The notes under the pieces were generated by a model, which was not told where the DNA came from, made no database searches, and saw nothing but the letters and a program-made list of their open reading frames with translations. 64,000 bases of DNA from Guadua angustifolia (Eukaryota; Streptophyta; Magnoliopsida; Poales; Poaceae), in the NCBI GenBank assembly GCA_036346375.1, contig CM070515.1:17878423-17942422 (forward strand). The letters are read 5' to 3'. Both the position numbers and the translations under genes were made by a program. This document shows, one piece after another, positions 44,827 through 56,639 of this stretch (position 1 is its first letter; each line of letters opens with the position of its first letter).

Positions 44827-45227
44827 GGGTCTATTTGGAGAGCTGTACCAAAATCTCTCCCAAACAGTATAGCTACAAAGCAGTCAGAAAGTTAAGCCAC
44901 AGCAGAAGCACCCCTAAAAGTTTAAGCTGCTGAGGAGGAGTTTTTTAGCTGTGACTTTGCTTGACCATCTCCCACCTCGGTCGCTTTGCCTTCTTGACCT
45001 TCGCCACCCTATCTCGTCGCCTCCACGTCACCTCCCCACTCGAACGCCGCTGTACTTCACTATGTTATTACCTCCCCGCTTAGTTGGCTCTCAAAAGTTA
45101 CAGCTGCAACAATCAATTTACCAAACAGCATAACAAGAAAAGCCACAGCCGTCAGTTACAGCTGCTTTACAGTCCAACAAATTAAAAATGGCTTTTCAGC
45201 CCAGTCACAACTCCCCCAAACAGGACC
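44827..45227. mobile_element. MITE-like element (about 400 bp)
   Basis: Left end GGGTCTATTTGGAGAGCTGT and right end, read in reverse, GGTCCTGTTTGGGGGAGTTG are inverted matches. Flanking TAC is present on both sides (44824-44826, 45228-45230), giving a possible short duplication with one extra base on the left. Internally it has repeated AAAGTTA and CAGCTGC words. Non-coding, non-autonomous. The superfamily is not fixed. Confidence 0.6.
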
Positions 45228-45304
45228 TACAATTGTAATTGTCATTTGTCCCCCGTCGTCGATTAAAAAGAACTACTGACAAATTGTGCGAGCGCATGTG
45301 CAAC

Positions 45305-46014
45305 CAGTGGCAGAGTCAGAAATTTCTAAGGGAGAGGGTCTAAGAATGAAGTGAACCTCTACTAATAGTTGATTCATTGATATTCAAAGTTTAATATATA
45401 GTAAGTACAATATATAACACTTGTACCTTACAAAGATTTAGGGAACGTACCACTTAATATAGTAAGTAGAATATATAAACGCTTTGAAAGGTACAACTGC
45501 AACTTAAGAATTGGACTCTTGTGTGATCTCACCGATGTTAACCCTGTACATTCTATATGAGACTTCTTTAAGCAGAGAAAATAGAGGATACATATACCTA
45601 CATATCTACATGCCTATACTATCTATTTGTAGCCTCAAATTCTAATGCAAATATATATCAGTCCAAATGTTCTTAAATTAGCCTACTTATATTCCCTTAT
45701 ACCAGCAAATATTCTAAACTAGGTTCTTTAATATAAGAAATGGAGCAAAAATATATGCTAGGAGACATTCTTCTTGGTTATCCTTGTAGTTTGTTAGAAC
45801 ACATCGATTCCGTGCTGTTTTATAGTCTGCTCTGATCATCATAGCCATTAGGTAATTAATTAATTACTAATCGATGAAATATGTATATGCTAGAAGCAAG
45901 TAATTAAATCTTTGTTGTGAGTTAGTCAACAATCCTTACAATCTAGGAAATGTCGATCGGGGGGAGGGGGCTATGGCTCCATCACGCCCCCCCACCCCCG
46001 TGGATCCGCCAGTG
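45305..46014. mobile_element. Non-autonomous hAT element (710 bp)
   Basis: Left end CAGTGGCAGAGTCAG and right end, read in reverse, CACTGGCGGATCCAC form short imperfect TIRs of the hAT type. The 8-bp duplication TGTGCAAC is perfect (45297-45304, 46015-46022), which is the hAT hallmark. The AT-rich interior has no transposase. Confidence 0.85.
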
Positions 46015-46022
46015 TGTGCAAC

Positions 46023-46828
46023 ATATATGCAATCTCTTCTCATTTCCTCGTGACGAACCACGGCAACTGGGTCGCGAGTACCATCGTTTCCTTGATGAGG
46101 AAATTTATTCTTGATCATTAATCTTCAAGAGTCAAGAGGTACTGAAGTTCCGTGGCACAATCAGAGGCCAGGAGAGGCAGCTTGTGAACGCAATTAGGTC
46201 TTTGGATGGATGGCCAGGAAACAAGGTCTTAGACCATCTCCAACCATTTTCTAGCATTCTATTTTCTTCCCCATCTCTAAAGGGAATCCCTTTCCATATT
46301 CTATTCCCTTCCTAGAAAAACACTTCAACAGCATTCCATTCCCTATTCTCTTCCCACATTAAAAATGCTTATTTTATCATCCTCTCCTAACCACCAATTT
46401 CTAAACTAAGCAAGATAAGAATTTTTTTAATAATACTTTTTTTTTATTGAAATTGCAAAAATAAACCTCAGAAAAAGAAGATAAATTCATATTTGCAGCG
46501 ATAATTCATATAGTATTTTACAAAATAATTTTTCAATATCTTTTGGTTGACAAAAAAATTCAAATTTAGCTGTTCCTCATTCTCTTTCGGTGTGCGACAA
46601 ATTTCACGACAAATCATAGTAAAAAATTCAATAAAACATTTATATTACAAACTGCAATAAGTATAACAACTACAGTAGTACGGAATGTGAACAATATGAA
46701 AGATACAGAAGAAATTCATAAAACTGGAATACAACACAGGTATATATCACAGAATCATACGTTCTATGGTCATGGATCTTGGAATAGGGAATTCGAGCGG
46801 CCATTTGGATGTCACAGAACCATACATT
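46023..46828. other. Intergenic, MITE-like fragment at about 46225-46440
   Basis: From 46228 the sequence GACCATCTCCAACC, preceded by TTA, looks like the end of a Harbinger-type MITE. I found no partner end. The remainder is AT-rich without coding signs. Confidence 0.4.
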
Positions 46829-47859
46829 CTATGGCCTAGGTGGCATAAAATCATCGTTATCGTCATTTATTAGATTAGGAGGTACCTGTCCTTCAGTTTT
46901 GATAGTGCTTGAACGTCGAGGTGAATGTGGCACGAAATCGTTATCATCATCATCATTGCTATAGTTCCTTGAACGGCCAGTTCTGATAGTATTTGAACGG
47001 CCAGTTGTGTTAGTGCTTGAATGTCGAAGTGGAGGTGACATGAAATCGTCATCATCATCGTCATCACTATAGTTCCTGGAACTGCCTGTTGTAGTAGTGC
47101 TCGAACGGCTAGTTGTGGTAATGCTTGAACGTCGAGGTGGAGGTAACACAAAATCGTCATTATCATTGTCATCGCTATAGTTCCTGGAACGGCATGTTGT
47201 TGTAGTGCTTAGACGACCTGTTCTGATAGTGTTTGAACGTCTTCTTGAACTTCCTGCTGCAACAGTGATCGGTGGACCTCTACCCCTCTGTGCACCCATC
47301 CAGTTAGATCCTCTTATGCGGTTTCTACGTGAATCAGGCATGACACCACCGCCGAAGAGCACAAACATCTTTACGAATTCTGGGATTTTTTTGTTGATCA
47401 ACTCTGCATCCTCGGAGAATAACTAACACACAAGACGAGCATACGAAAAAGTAAAGTTATGGATGATGCTAAAAAGATTAGTACACAGAATAAATATGAA
47501 ATAATTAATCTTAATATGCTCTTCATACTGATGGGTAGCATCAGTACCCTACGAAATATAGACGAGAAACCGTTACCAGAAGGGTGGTTGGCTAGTTCGC
47601 ACACCCTTAAATACCTTTGACGCCACCATTGTAAATGCGCCTTGAGGTCGTAGGTCATAAGGCTCAGGCCAGAGATGTTCTCGTCATCCCTCGATGATGT
47701 TGGGCGCAACTCTTGCAATATGGACACCATTTTATTTAGATTCTCCTCCTTGAACAGATCATCCTCGCCGTTACGCGTAACCTTCATCGTGTAATGAAGG
47801 GCTAAGCTGCTCATATTTGGTGTCCACGAGAATGCTTTGCTAAAGGATGTAGCAGCCAT
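46829..47859 (-). CDS. Two-exon protein with SANT-like N-terminus and 36-residue repeats (hypothetical)
   Basis: Exon 1 from ATG 47859 reads MAATSFSKAFSWTPNM, DDLFKEENLNKMVSILQEL and HLQWWRQRYLRVCEL, then SGNGFSS. Trp spacing and the LxWWxQRY...SGxGF pattern recall the Myb/SANT-like domain of plant transposase partners and L10-interacting proteins, but weakly. After an intron at about 47545-47410 (acceptor GATGCAG), exon 2 continues to TAG near 46829 with four imperfect 36-residue units (NYSDDDDDDDF, PPxRRSS, TTGRS). Acidic and Ser/Thr/Arg-rich repeats suggest a disordered tail. It may be the accessory protein of a decayed Harbinger-type element or a host orphan. Splice sites are inferred. 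Confidence 0.45.
46900..47225. repeat. 108-bp coding tandem repeat
   Basis: Phase points near 46933, 47042 and 47150. The period is a multiple of three and the units keep the minus-strand frame open. Units contain GTTCCT-GAACGGC and runs of ATC/ATT codons in reverse (Asp). Confidence 0.75.
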
Positions 47860-48794
47860 GGCGAAGTGTGAGTGGGAGATGTGTATGTGTGCTTGCGGCT
47901 AGGAGTGGAGGTTGGGGTAGGGAAGAAGGGCTGCTTGGGTGGGAAGTGGTTTTATATCCCATTCTGGTATGAAAAAGCGGGCTACAATGTGTTGTCGTTT
48001 CGGTCTGAAAAAGCGGTGGGTTGCAGGGTGTTGTCACTTTGCTCTGAGGTCGCTAGTGTGTTGTCTATCGGTCTGAGATGGCCAGTGTTTTATCGCTTGG
48101 TGGTGTGCAGAGTGTTGTCGAATCAGTCCGAGAAAGCTGCTAGCAGCATGCTATCACGCCACACTGATAAAATTATTTAGTGTATCGGTATCCGGTGTTG
48201 TGTTGTCACGTCTTAGAGAAAGTAAATTACATTTTGAAAACGATGAGTAGAGTAAAAAAGTGACAACAGCACTCATCAATTTTGTTCATCGCTAGTTGGC
48301 AAAAAAAACTGGTTCCTATGCAAGTGATGTCACCCACCAAACTATTAAAGATGATGCATCTAGACATGGAGATCAATTTCTGCTGCTATTTTTAATTACC
48401 AAGCTGAGCCATAGTCTACTCATCAATGATTATACTCCATTGTTTACAGTGTATATTTTCATAGTGGTGGTTGATTTATACTATGAGGTTAGGAACAAAA
48501 CAAGATCACAAACACTTAAGCTTATCTCCAAGAGAGAGTAAAACATTCTAAAGACATCACAATAGAGTTTCTTTGGCAACAAATTCTAAGTGGAACTTTC
48601 AGAAAAAGACATCACAATTTCTCCTCTACGACTCACAATATGCAACAAGTACTATTTGTACAAAATATCAAGTTCCACAGAGAAGCATCTAAACACAAAA
48701 CACACCAAAATCTATCATGATTTGCACTAACAAATGATCATGGAAACCTGGCTTGCTTATATTCAGTGCACATGACAGAATGCTGACTACTGCT
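47860..48794. other. Intergenic, no gene
   Basis: 47880-48180 contains repeated TGTTGTC...GGTCTGA words in imperfect arrangement (47985-48120). Nothing coding is convincing. Confidence 0.4.
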
Positions 48795-49340
48795 GAATAA
48801 CAGAACTTCATCAACACGACCAAGCCATGGCCCAGAGACAACATAATCACCCACATTGAATTCCCCTGATGCGTCTCAAGTCTTTAGAGGATACACCCTT
48901 TATCATTTCCTTATGAGCACCTTGCAAATCAACCACAAGAATGACATCCGCAACAAGCCCCATCGCGATTCGATCCGAGGCGAAGCAACTATATCTCCAT
49001 GAAGGAAACTTACATCAACAACAACCACTTGTCAATATCTTACGTCTTCTCCGTACCATCAATCCATAACACCCTAACCTTGTTATCGGGCAAAGAACCT
49101 TGATTGTCAACATCAACTCCATTAATGGCATTATTGCCATCGGCACCACGATTTTCGATCCTATGAGCACTTTTATGTTCATGCTCCTCGATGTCGATAT
49201 CATCATCGGTGATGCTACAAATCGTCTCTTTGCTTCTTGGGCTCATCGGTATTTGTAGACCTCTCATTTTCTTGGTTCTTCCCACAATATTCTGAGCCAT
49301 TTGGTAGGTTTTCCATGATTGAAGTCATACATGCAGGTAT
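48795..49340 (-). pseudogene. Fragment resembling a giant E2 (PHO2/UBC23-24 type) N-terminal region
   Basis: Minus-strand reading gives, in order, NGSEYCGKNQENERS, then ITDDDIDIEEHEHKSAH, DNKVRVLWIDGTEKT, a shifted VVVVDVSFLHGDIVAS, LVADVILVVDLQGAH, IKGVSSKDLRRIR and EFNVGDYVVSGPWLGRVDEV. This is the pattern of the SH3-like repeats in the N-terminal half of large plant ubiquitin-conjugating enzymes such as PHO2/UBC24 (from memory of the family). Two or three frameshifts and a stop break it, and the E2 catalytic core is not present. Probably a decayed gene copy or a captured fragment; it lies about 370 bp left of the MULE. Confidence 0.6.
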
Positions 49341-49710
49341 ATTCCCAGCAATTGTGAAGCCTTTTGTTTAACTGGAACACATAGAATATGTTCCAAAGTT
49401 AACAACAAAAAGCCAAGCACGAACCTTCGAAATAAAATTAAACTCAATATAAATAACTTAAGCAACACATAATTGGTGGGAAGCTGGGAACCAAACCTTA
49501 ATATTAGGTTGAAACACGTGGTAGTACCATATAAGTCAGATTAACCAACAACTCTAAACTATTCGTGATTGATAATACCAATATTGATGTTTCAGAAATT
49601 TCTTAAAACTAATATAATCTTTTGCTTGGAATTTGACGCAGTGTTTGGACATCTGAGCATATAGTATTTGCGCAAGTTCTGTAGCAAATAATAATATTTT
49701 CCTTCACACA
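49341..49710. other. AT-rich interval before the MULE
   Basis: No gene recognised. The exact left end of the MULE is not fixed because no target duplication was found. Confidence 0.4.
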
Positions 49711-49835
49711 CCCATTTGTAAATCTTGAATTTTTTATTTAATATTTATTTTAAATCATTTTTTCAAAAGTAATCGGCAAATATTTTTTTTGTAAAAATAC
49801 CCACCTCTCGCCCCATACTGGGGCGACAGGTCACT
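49711..49835 (+). repeat. Left TIR of MULE H
   Basis: Inverted match to 57996-58124. Contains GCCCCATACTGGGGCGACAG at its inner end. Confidence 0.85.
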
Positions 49836-49965
49836 ATGCCTAATGACCGTTTGCGACCGTTGGCTCGTTCGAACGCCGGGCGGGACATGCGTCGCCTATC
49901 GCCTGGTGCAGGCGGCAGCGCTTTAAATCACTGTGACGCGGATCTTGTGCGCATTTAGTAGAGCG

Positions 49966-50500
49966 AAGGAGACCGAGACTGTGAAGAGAAGAAGAGAGGA
50001 GAGGAGAGGAGAGGAGAGAAAAGAGAGGAAAAGAGAGAAAAAAAGAGGAAAAAAGAGGAAAAAAAAGTAGATTTGTTGTTTTTGTGAAGATAAGTTCGAA
50101 AAACTTATATGTAATATTTAGAAATTTAATGTAGTATTTAATATTTAGGATTGTGTAGTATTTAGAAATTTTAGGATTGTGTAGTATTTAGTATTTAGAA
50201 ATTTTAGAATTGTGTAGTATTTAGTATTTAGAAATGTAGAAATTTAATGTGGTAGTTTCTATTAGACAATATTTAGAAAATTAATGTAGTATTTAGAAAT
50301 ATTAGGATTGTGTAGTATTTAGAACTGTTGAGATTCAATGTAGTAGAAATATTAGCCAATATTTAGAAATTTAATGTAGTAGAATTGTGCAGTAAAAATT
50401 TTGTTATGCAAATAATATATTAGGCAATATTTAGAAATGTAATGCGGTAGAAATTAAAGGAAGTATGATATATTTAGAGTCGGATTTCTTAGTATAATCA
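49966..50500. repeat. Purine run and TTTAG-rich minisatellite in the MULE
   Basis: 49966-50075 is almost pure GA (GAGGAGAGGAGAGG). 50095-50500 has many imperfect 20-30-bp units based on GTAGTATTTAGAAATTT and GGATTGTGTAG. Non-coding; it sits between the left TIR and the transposase start, where the promoter should be. Confidence 0.7.
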
Positions 50501-50654
50501 CCATACGTTAGAAATTAGAAGAGTAAAATTTTTTTTGGAAATGTAAGGCACCGTTAGAAATTAGTAGAAATTTTTTTGATAATATAATGTAACATTTATA
50601 TGGTGTGGTTAGATGGAGAACTGATGAATTTTTCGGTCGGATGTTGTATATAGC

Positions 50655-52263
50655 ATGTCGGAGAAATTGTATTTTCAAATATTTTATGGAGATGGGGAGA
50701 TAGCACAGGGGCCAGATGGAGTGGATTTGTTGGTATTTTCGACAGTCATACAGGGCATATCTAGGCCGAGAGATAGGACATACAGGGGTTTGTTGGAGTG
50801 GATGTTTCGGATGTTCAATTTGGATGCCCAGAGTATTTGGCTGCGGGTTAGAGCAGTAGTAAGCCGTGCGCAACACTATTTTTATAGAGAGTTGATTCCT
50901 ATTAACGCGACATCGTCATGGAGGAGCTATGTTGGGTATACTGTAGAGCGGGCTGGCGCTCATGTTCTTTAGTAAGTGGTACTAGGTACCTCCATCGGTG
51001 TCGGAGGTTCGTGATGTCAGGGTAGATATTACGGAGGAGGGGAAGACAGATATGCAAGAATGCGATGATGAAGGTGGCAAGGACCACGGAGATGGGGGAC
51101 ACGAGGTTGGCGGTGGCGAGGGGACCGTGGGGGGCGAGGAGACAGTCGTGGAGGCGCAGGGGGTGGCCGACGAGGGTGAGGAGGTGGGGCACATAGTTAA
51201 CTTGATGGAGGAGGAGGACCGTGCGGATGAGGAAGTCCCTGATGGCGAACACTCGGACGAGGAGGACAATACTCCTGAGGTGCCTATCCCTGGTGCGTGG
51301 ACTAATTATAATTTTGAACACCTAACAATGAATGAAGGGAACAGAGATGCATGGGTGTATCATGAGAACGAGGTCACGCAAGGGGCCATATATAAAGACA
51401 AGGAGGCTGTGATGGATGCGGTGAAGTACTGGTCAATGTCTCTTGGCGGCAATTCAGGTAGTGAAGTCCGACAAAAAGACTACGATGTGAAGTCGTAGTT
51501 GATTCGTGCCCATGGAGGTGCATGCATACAAGGGAAGTGGGCGAACTCTGAAAATGTTCCATAGTGATAGAGCATAAGCTGCGGCTGGAGGAAGCGGACC
51601 AGAACACATAATCTGTCGTCCACTTGGGTGGCAAATGTGTTTATGGTCAGATCATGGACAATCACTTTCTTGACCTCGATCTATTATCGAGCCGTGGAGG
51701 AGAGGTTTTAGTACAAGATTAGCTACGGAAAAGCATGGAGAGCAAAAGGACAGCTTTTGCGTCACGGTTCGGGGCGTATGAGGCTTCCTCGAGAATATTC
51801 CACACTTGCTCGGGGCAATATCACATAGGAATCCGATGCGGTCGCCGATCTTCGCGGAGTTTCTGCGGATGGTGTGTCTTGTGGGTAAGTGGGTCTTGCA
51901 GTGGGCCTTCTTCACCCTCGGCGCATGCATAAATGCGTTCCGACACTGTCGCCCTGTCATTTACATGGACGACACATTCCTCACATGGAAATACAAGGGC
52001 TAGATTCTAACTCCGAGTGCTCCTGCCAGAAGCCACGCCTGCTGCACTTGCCGTGCTCGCACGTGATTGCTGTTGCCGCCGAGACACACAAATCATGTCG
52101 TCCGTACATCTCCCACTACTACTACAAGGAAAGTGTTCTGAACACGTGGCATAATGAGGTGTACGGGTACCGAGTCGATGGATCGTTCATGGCAGCCCCC
52201 CCTCTAGGGCATCGATGGTACCAACATCCAATGTCGATGGATCGAGTTCGTAATTGTGAATAA
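50655..52263 (+). pseudogene. MULE transposase remnant, catalytic core deleted
   Basis: The N-terminal open part (50655-50972) starts MSEKLYFQIFYGDGEIAQG, standard for grass MULE proteins. A Glu/Asp-rich linker follows (50998-51290), then WVYHENEVTQGAIYKDKEAV, the MuDR-type DNA-binding region, with DYDVKS before a stop. Broken pieces of KAWRAK, LLGAISHRN and FTLGACINAFRHCRPVIYMDD (51720-51970) lead to the first catalytic motif, DDTFLTWKYKG, where DGT would be normal. The next bases enter the SWIM zinc finger directly (CSC at 52018-52026, CSH at 52054-52062). The remainder of the DDE core is missing, so it cannot transpose itself. Confidence 0.85.
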
Positions 52264-52427
52264 TGCCCCCCTCGTGTATGTAAATGTATTTGTTGGCATC
52301 GATGGGTTCTTTATTCTTATTTGTTGTCCCGCATGTAATGTTTTATTCATCATCGAACATATATTTGAATGTGTAACATTTCATTACTTTCCATTTAATT
52401 TTTGGTGGTTGTAGCGTGTAACATTTA

Positions 52428-52719
52428 GGCCTGTTTGGCGAGTTCGCTCCCGCCTGCGGAGTGAATCGTGGAGCTCATAAGCAGCGGATTTCGATAATCG
52501 CTCCTAGGGTGATTCCGTGAAGTGATTCTCCGAAATGAACTAGAAATTTGGGAGCTGAAAAAATTGCTTCTCTGATTCCTCCCAACAAAAGTCGGTTTCT
52601 CCATAGAGTTTATTCTATGGATTAGTTAGAAGAATCACTTTCGGCGACATAATCACTTCTCTCGAGAATCACTTCTAACAGAGAATCGAGAATCGAGAGG
52701 AGCTCTACCAAGCAGGCCC
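52428..52719. mobile_element. Harbinger/Tourist-like MITE inside the MULE (292 bp)
   Basis: Ends GGCCTGTTTGGCGAG and, in reverse, GGGCCTGCTTGGTAGAG, flanked by TTA on both sides (52425-52427, 52720-52722). The 3-bp TTA duplication and size fit a PIF/Harbinger MITE. It separates the transposase remnant from the PMD gene. Confidence 0.65.
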
Positions 52720-52989
52720 TTACTTATTGTCGGTTTGCTTCATCGCCGTACATTTACTTATTTTATTGTCGGTTTGTTTTATGTGCTTTCTAACCATTTA
52801 TTTGCTTTGTAACCACATGAGCACGAACGCGATGGTGGGAGTTGGGCATCTTGTTGGCGCTTGCCTCGAAGTCGCTAAACGAGACCGTGGATTCGACCCA
52901 CGGTCTAGGTTGTCCGCAGATTCGAGGCCGACGATACTAACGACACTACGGTCTAGAGTGTCGAACGAGTTACTTCGCATCAACCCACG

Positions 52990-55372
52990 TTGGATTCCAC
53001 AGTAAGTTGCCAATTTTTCCTACTCTTTTATGTAAATGTACTTACCTATTAATGGAATTTTAACGATGCTACACACTACGTGCGAGGTTATGGCGGCGGT
53101 TTCTTTGCCGTTCTGCAGATAGTGGAAGCGGTGGGCCGCCATGGCGAGGCCCGCACGTCCCATGGTTGGTCTGACCGGTCCTGGTGACTGCACTCGTGGA
53201 CCGGTGGAGACCGGAGACACGCACGTTCCACCTGCCTTGTAGAGAGATGGCCCGACAACTGCGGGACATGTCTTACTGCTAGGACTCCCTGTGCGAGTCC
53301 TCGGTTGTGCCGCCGACGACGCCCTCGTGGCGTGTACGCAGCGTAGATAGAAGGCGGTTCCTCCGGTGCGGCGACACCCGCGGCCCGCCCGTCGTGCCCC
53401 TCAAAATTTGGGTGGCGACACGGACCGGCGAAGGCGTGGCTGCTCCAGTTCACGGTTAGCACCTCCTTCATTCCTTCATTGCAATTTAACGGATACGTGC
53501 TGAGCTGCTGACAATATTGTACCGAATGTTGCAGGCCGAGCTTCTCCACCCGGACGCCGACGAGGAGGACCTGGCACGCTACCTGGAGGCGTACCTACTA
53601 CTGCTATTTAGTTGGTACCTGTTCCCGTCCTCGCATGGGGATACGGTGGACCGACACTTGATCGAGTTCGCCCAGGCGATCGCCGACACCCCGGCGGAGC
53701 AGGTAACACATTCGTTAAAATCTCTTATGACAGGACATGTCTAACTTTATCGTTGTAAACAGATGGTGCAGTGGTCATGGGGCTCTGCCGTGCTCGCGTG
53801 CACGTACAAAGTTCTTTGCGAGGCTGTCTCTCGGGGGTCGGAGAACGCGATCTTGACAGGTTGCGTCCTACTGCTGCAGCTGTGGTCCTGGGAGCGCTTC
53901 CCCGTCGGTAGGCTTGTTGTTGACCCGACGTCGTACGACTAGTTCCTATACCACCAGCACCCGACCGACAGGTCTACCATGGGCCTCTACTGGGTTCATC
54001 GGCAGGTATGCCCTCTTGTATCTTATCCCCCACTTTGACACTTTCATAACATGCACTACTTTTTATTTCCACAGCGGGTGTATGCCCACCTTTAGGTCAG
54101 GAGGTCGTACCCCGAGTTCGTTCGGGAGTTAGATAGGCTCGGGGCGAGGGCGTCTGATGGGCGCCATCTGGCGTGTCTGACGTCGGTCCGAGCACCTTAC
54201 GGGATCTCCGGCTTTCTTTGGCGGGACGATAGTTACAGCTCACCGAGGGTCCTCGTCTTCGACCTGTGTGTCGAGGAGTACTCGCCGCACCGAGTGCTGC
54301 GGTAGTTCGGCCTCTTCCAGACTTTCCCCCTGCCGCCTACTCACGTTGTCTCACGTGGCGCACACAGGTACATCTACTGAGCACACTGCTTACCATTCCC
54401 GCGGAATGCATATTGTATGTAAATTGCCTTTTTTGCATTGCAGGATGAACCAGGGGGTTTGCACCAGGCACTCCGTTCATGCATTGCATGGTAAAATGGG
54501 CACTGCAGTGGGACGGCGCGGAGATGGACACGGTCACCGAGACCCGGCCGTACGACCATGCCATGTACGAGCAGTACATAGAGTGGTCCGCGTCGCTGAC
54601 TCGGCTCAGGGTGGGGTACACACCAAAGACCGTATGTCGCGGCTTCGAGGCATCGATTATCGACATGTACCCTCACAGATGTCCCGGAGGGACAACTTCT
54701 GTGATAAGTGCCACAATCGAATTTCCATACGTATGTCTTTTTTATGTAAATTACCTCATATCAACCTATCATTACATGCAGGGACATATACTAGCGCAGG
54801 CTGAGGCGGAGACTACGTCCATGGTGACGCGCCTCGACGCGGGCATCCAGATCACCGCCGATGACCACCGCTCAGCTTATGATCGGATCGCCGCCATGCT
54901 GAGGCGGGCACATCACCTGGTCACCTGCTGGGGGGGCAGAGACGTTGTTGAGTGCAGCGCACCACGTACCCATGAGCCATCACCTCCCCCTCCTAGTGGA
55001 GCCATGCCCGCACCTCCCCGAGGCAGCCGTCCCCCACAGCCCGACGTCGGCCAGTATGAGCCCTCGTGTCCTCCCAAGGCCGTAGTGGCGGCATTTGGGG
55101 TGGCGAGGCGATCTTCGTCTCACCCAGCGGGACCTCGGGGTGCTTTCGGCAGCGCGGCAAACAATGACATCGAGGAGGAGCGGCGTTCGGCGTGGGCGAT
55201 TCTGTCACCGAGTACCTCGGCCCTCGGCTCTGGGAGCACCGCCGCGAGACACACCGAGTCGCCGACAGACTACACTACCCCTGCGCCGCAGGGCCGACCT
55301 AGGAGGGCCGCCTGTCCGCCGTCGCCACTCATGTACCCCACCGACCAGATCAGGAGGCATGGTCGTGACTGA
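52990..55372 (+). pseudogene. Plant mobile domain (PMD) gene remnant in the MULE
   Basis: Fragments in PMD order: VDRWRPETRTFHLPCREM with RQLRDMSY at about 53190-53275 (then a stop), HPDADEEDLARYLEAYLLLLFSWY at 53535-53620, WSWGSAVLACTYKVL and LLLQLWSWERFPVGRLVVDP at 53765-53930, and LTRLRVGYTP near 54600. The final exon, 54781-55372, follows an ATGCAG acceptor and is Pro/Ser-rich, ending RRHGRD. PMD proteins (MAIN/MAIL1 family) exist both as host genes acting in silencing and inside MULEs and Gypsy elements (established). Introns are inferred; one stop and at least one frameshift are seen, so this copy is probably dead. Confidence 0.8.
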
Positions 55373-55477
55373 GTTGTTGTACAGCTGTACTTTTGTAATT
55401 TCTTTATCTTCAGCACCGTGTTGTATGACAGTCTGAAATCAGTGTTTGCATTTTTTAGCTTATCTTTCCCAATTAGT

Positions 55478-55600
55478 AACGCGAGTGACTTTTCCGATTT
55501 TCACAACTTCGCGCCGGGGCAACGCCCGGCCATGTCGCCCATAGACAAGTGCTAGCCCACGATTTCTCATAACAGAAGTTACTGCGGAAAATAAAGTAGA
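55478..55600. repeat. Isolated diverged unit of the MULE 183-bp repeat
   Basis: ACGCGAGTGACTTTTCC and CAACTTCGCGCCGGGGCAAC match the array unit at 56690-57790. It lies between the two cargo genes. Confidence 0.7.
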
Positions 55601-55673
55601 CCACACTCTTCATTACAATATAAAGCTAGGATGCGCATCACGAACAAGCAAAATAATGGTTACAACTTCTCGT

Positions 55674-56253
55674 CTACTGAGTGGATCGAGGCCACTTCCC
55701 TTTCACCCATGCCTCCGGTAGGGCTTCTCTGGCACGACGTGCCCTCTCTCGTTTTCTCTCTCTCTCGGCCTCCTTCTCCTCCGCTTCCTTTCGACGTGCC
55801 TCCTCGCGTGTCGTGTCACGCTGCACTTCAAGCTGCCGTCTGAACTCCTCGTCTCGGATGCTTTGATCAAGGAGCCTTTGGTCCTCCGGATCGATCTCCA
55901 TATCAAACCACTGCTCAAACTCACACAGCGGCGGAGGCGACTACATAAAAAATAAATTAGTAAAGTTTCACGTACAAATATTACGAAACACGTATGATTG
56001 TTATCAGCTGGTGATTCTTCAGGCTCTTCTCCGGCGGGTCGAATTCGTAGTTGCGGCACTTCCAATACCTCCTCTTCTAAGTTGGAATATCCCAAGAGTG
56101 GACGAGCCTGCAAGGATCTCCGCATAGACACATCGGTGGGACAACCCCGAAAGGTACGAAGAGGTCCAAGTACGCGATTTTGCGCGGCCACGCCGAAGCG
56201 CCTACCTCTTCCTTCGCCTTCCCCTTTCCCTTTCCACTTGCATGCCTCAGCAT
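55674..56253 (-). pseudogene. GRF-type zinc finger and coiled-coil gene in the MULE
   Basis: The minus-strand ATG at 56253 opens MLRHASGKGKGKAKEE, then WPRKIAYLDLFVPFG and PPMCLCGDPCRLVHSW. An in-frame TAG follows, then KRRYWKCRNYEFDPPEK. The CxCG-x2-C spacing with the later WxC and FDPP fits the GRF zinc finger, a nucleic-acid-binding fold. Exon 2 starts at 55940 after TATGTAG with SPPPLCEFEQWFDMEIDP and ends in a charged helix (RKEAEEKEAERERKRERAR), stop at 55674. The exon junction phase does not work as written, so a small indel is likely. A TATA-like TTTATAA is at 56364-56370. Confidence 0.65.
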
Positions 56254-56363
56254 TTTGGATTGAAACTCTACTTATCTTTTCCTCCCTCTCCTTCCCTTCT
56301 CTCTTTTTTTCTTTCTTCTTCTCTCATTTCTTTGGCTTTTCGAGGTCTTGAGTGAGAGAAAGG

Positions 56364-56370
56364 TTATAAA
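56364..56370 (-). promoter_or_regulatory. TATA-like box for the GRF-finger gene
   Basis: On the minus strand CCCTTTATAACC, about 110 bp upstream of the ATG at 56253. Confidence 0.4.
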
Positions 56371-56639
56371 GGGTAGATATCGCTTTGGGTATGGGACGAT
56401 CGCCCCATTTGATGCGATCCCCTATATTAGGCGATATTTACCTTCGGGCAGTGTGCCTCCTGACATTTTCACAGCAAGTTAATTTTTTCTCGTTTATTAT
56501 ATAAAATTTTTTGAAACAAATATTAAATACAAATATGGTGGGCCCTATCCCCCCAGTATCGGGCGACCGGTGATTTTTTTAATTTTGATAATTTCGCCGT
56601 CAAATTTGAAAATTCCACCGTGAATCGCCGTTTGTATGA

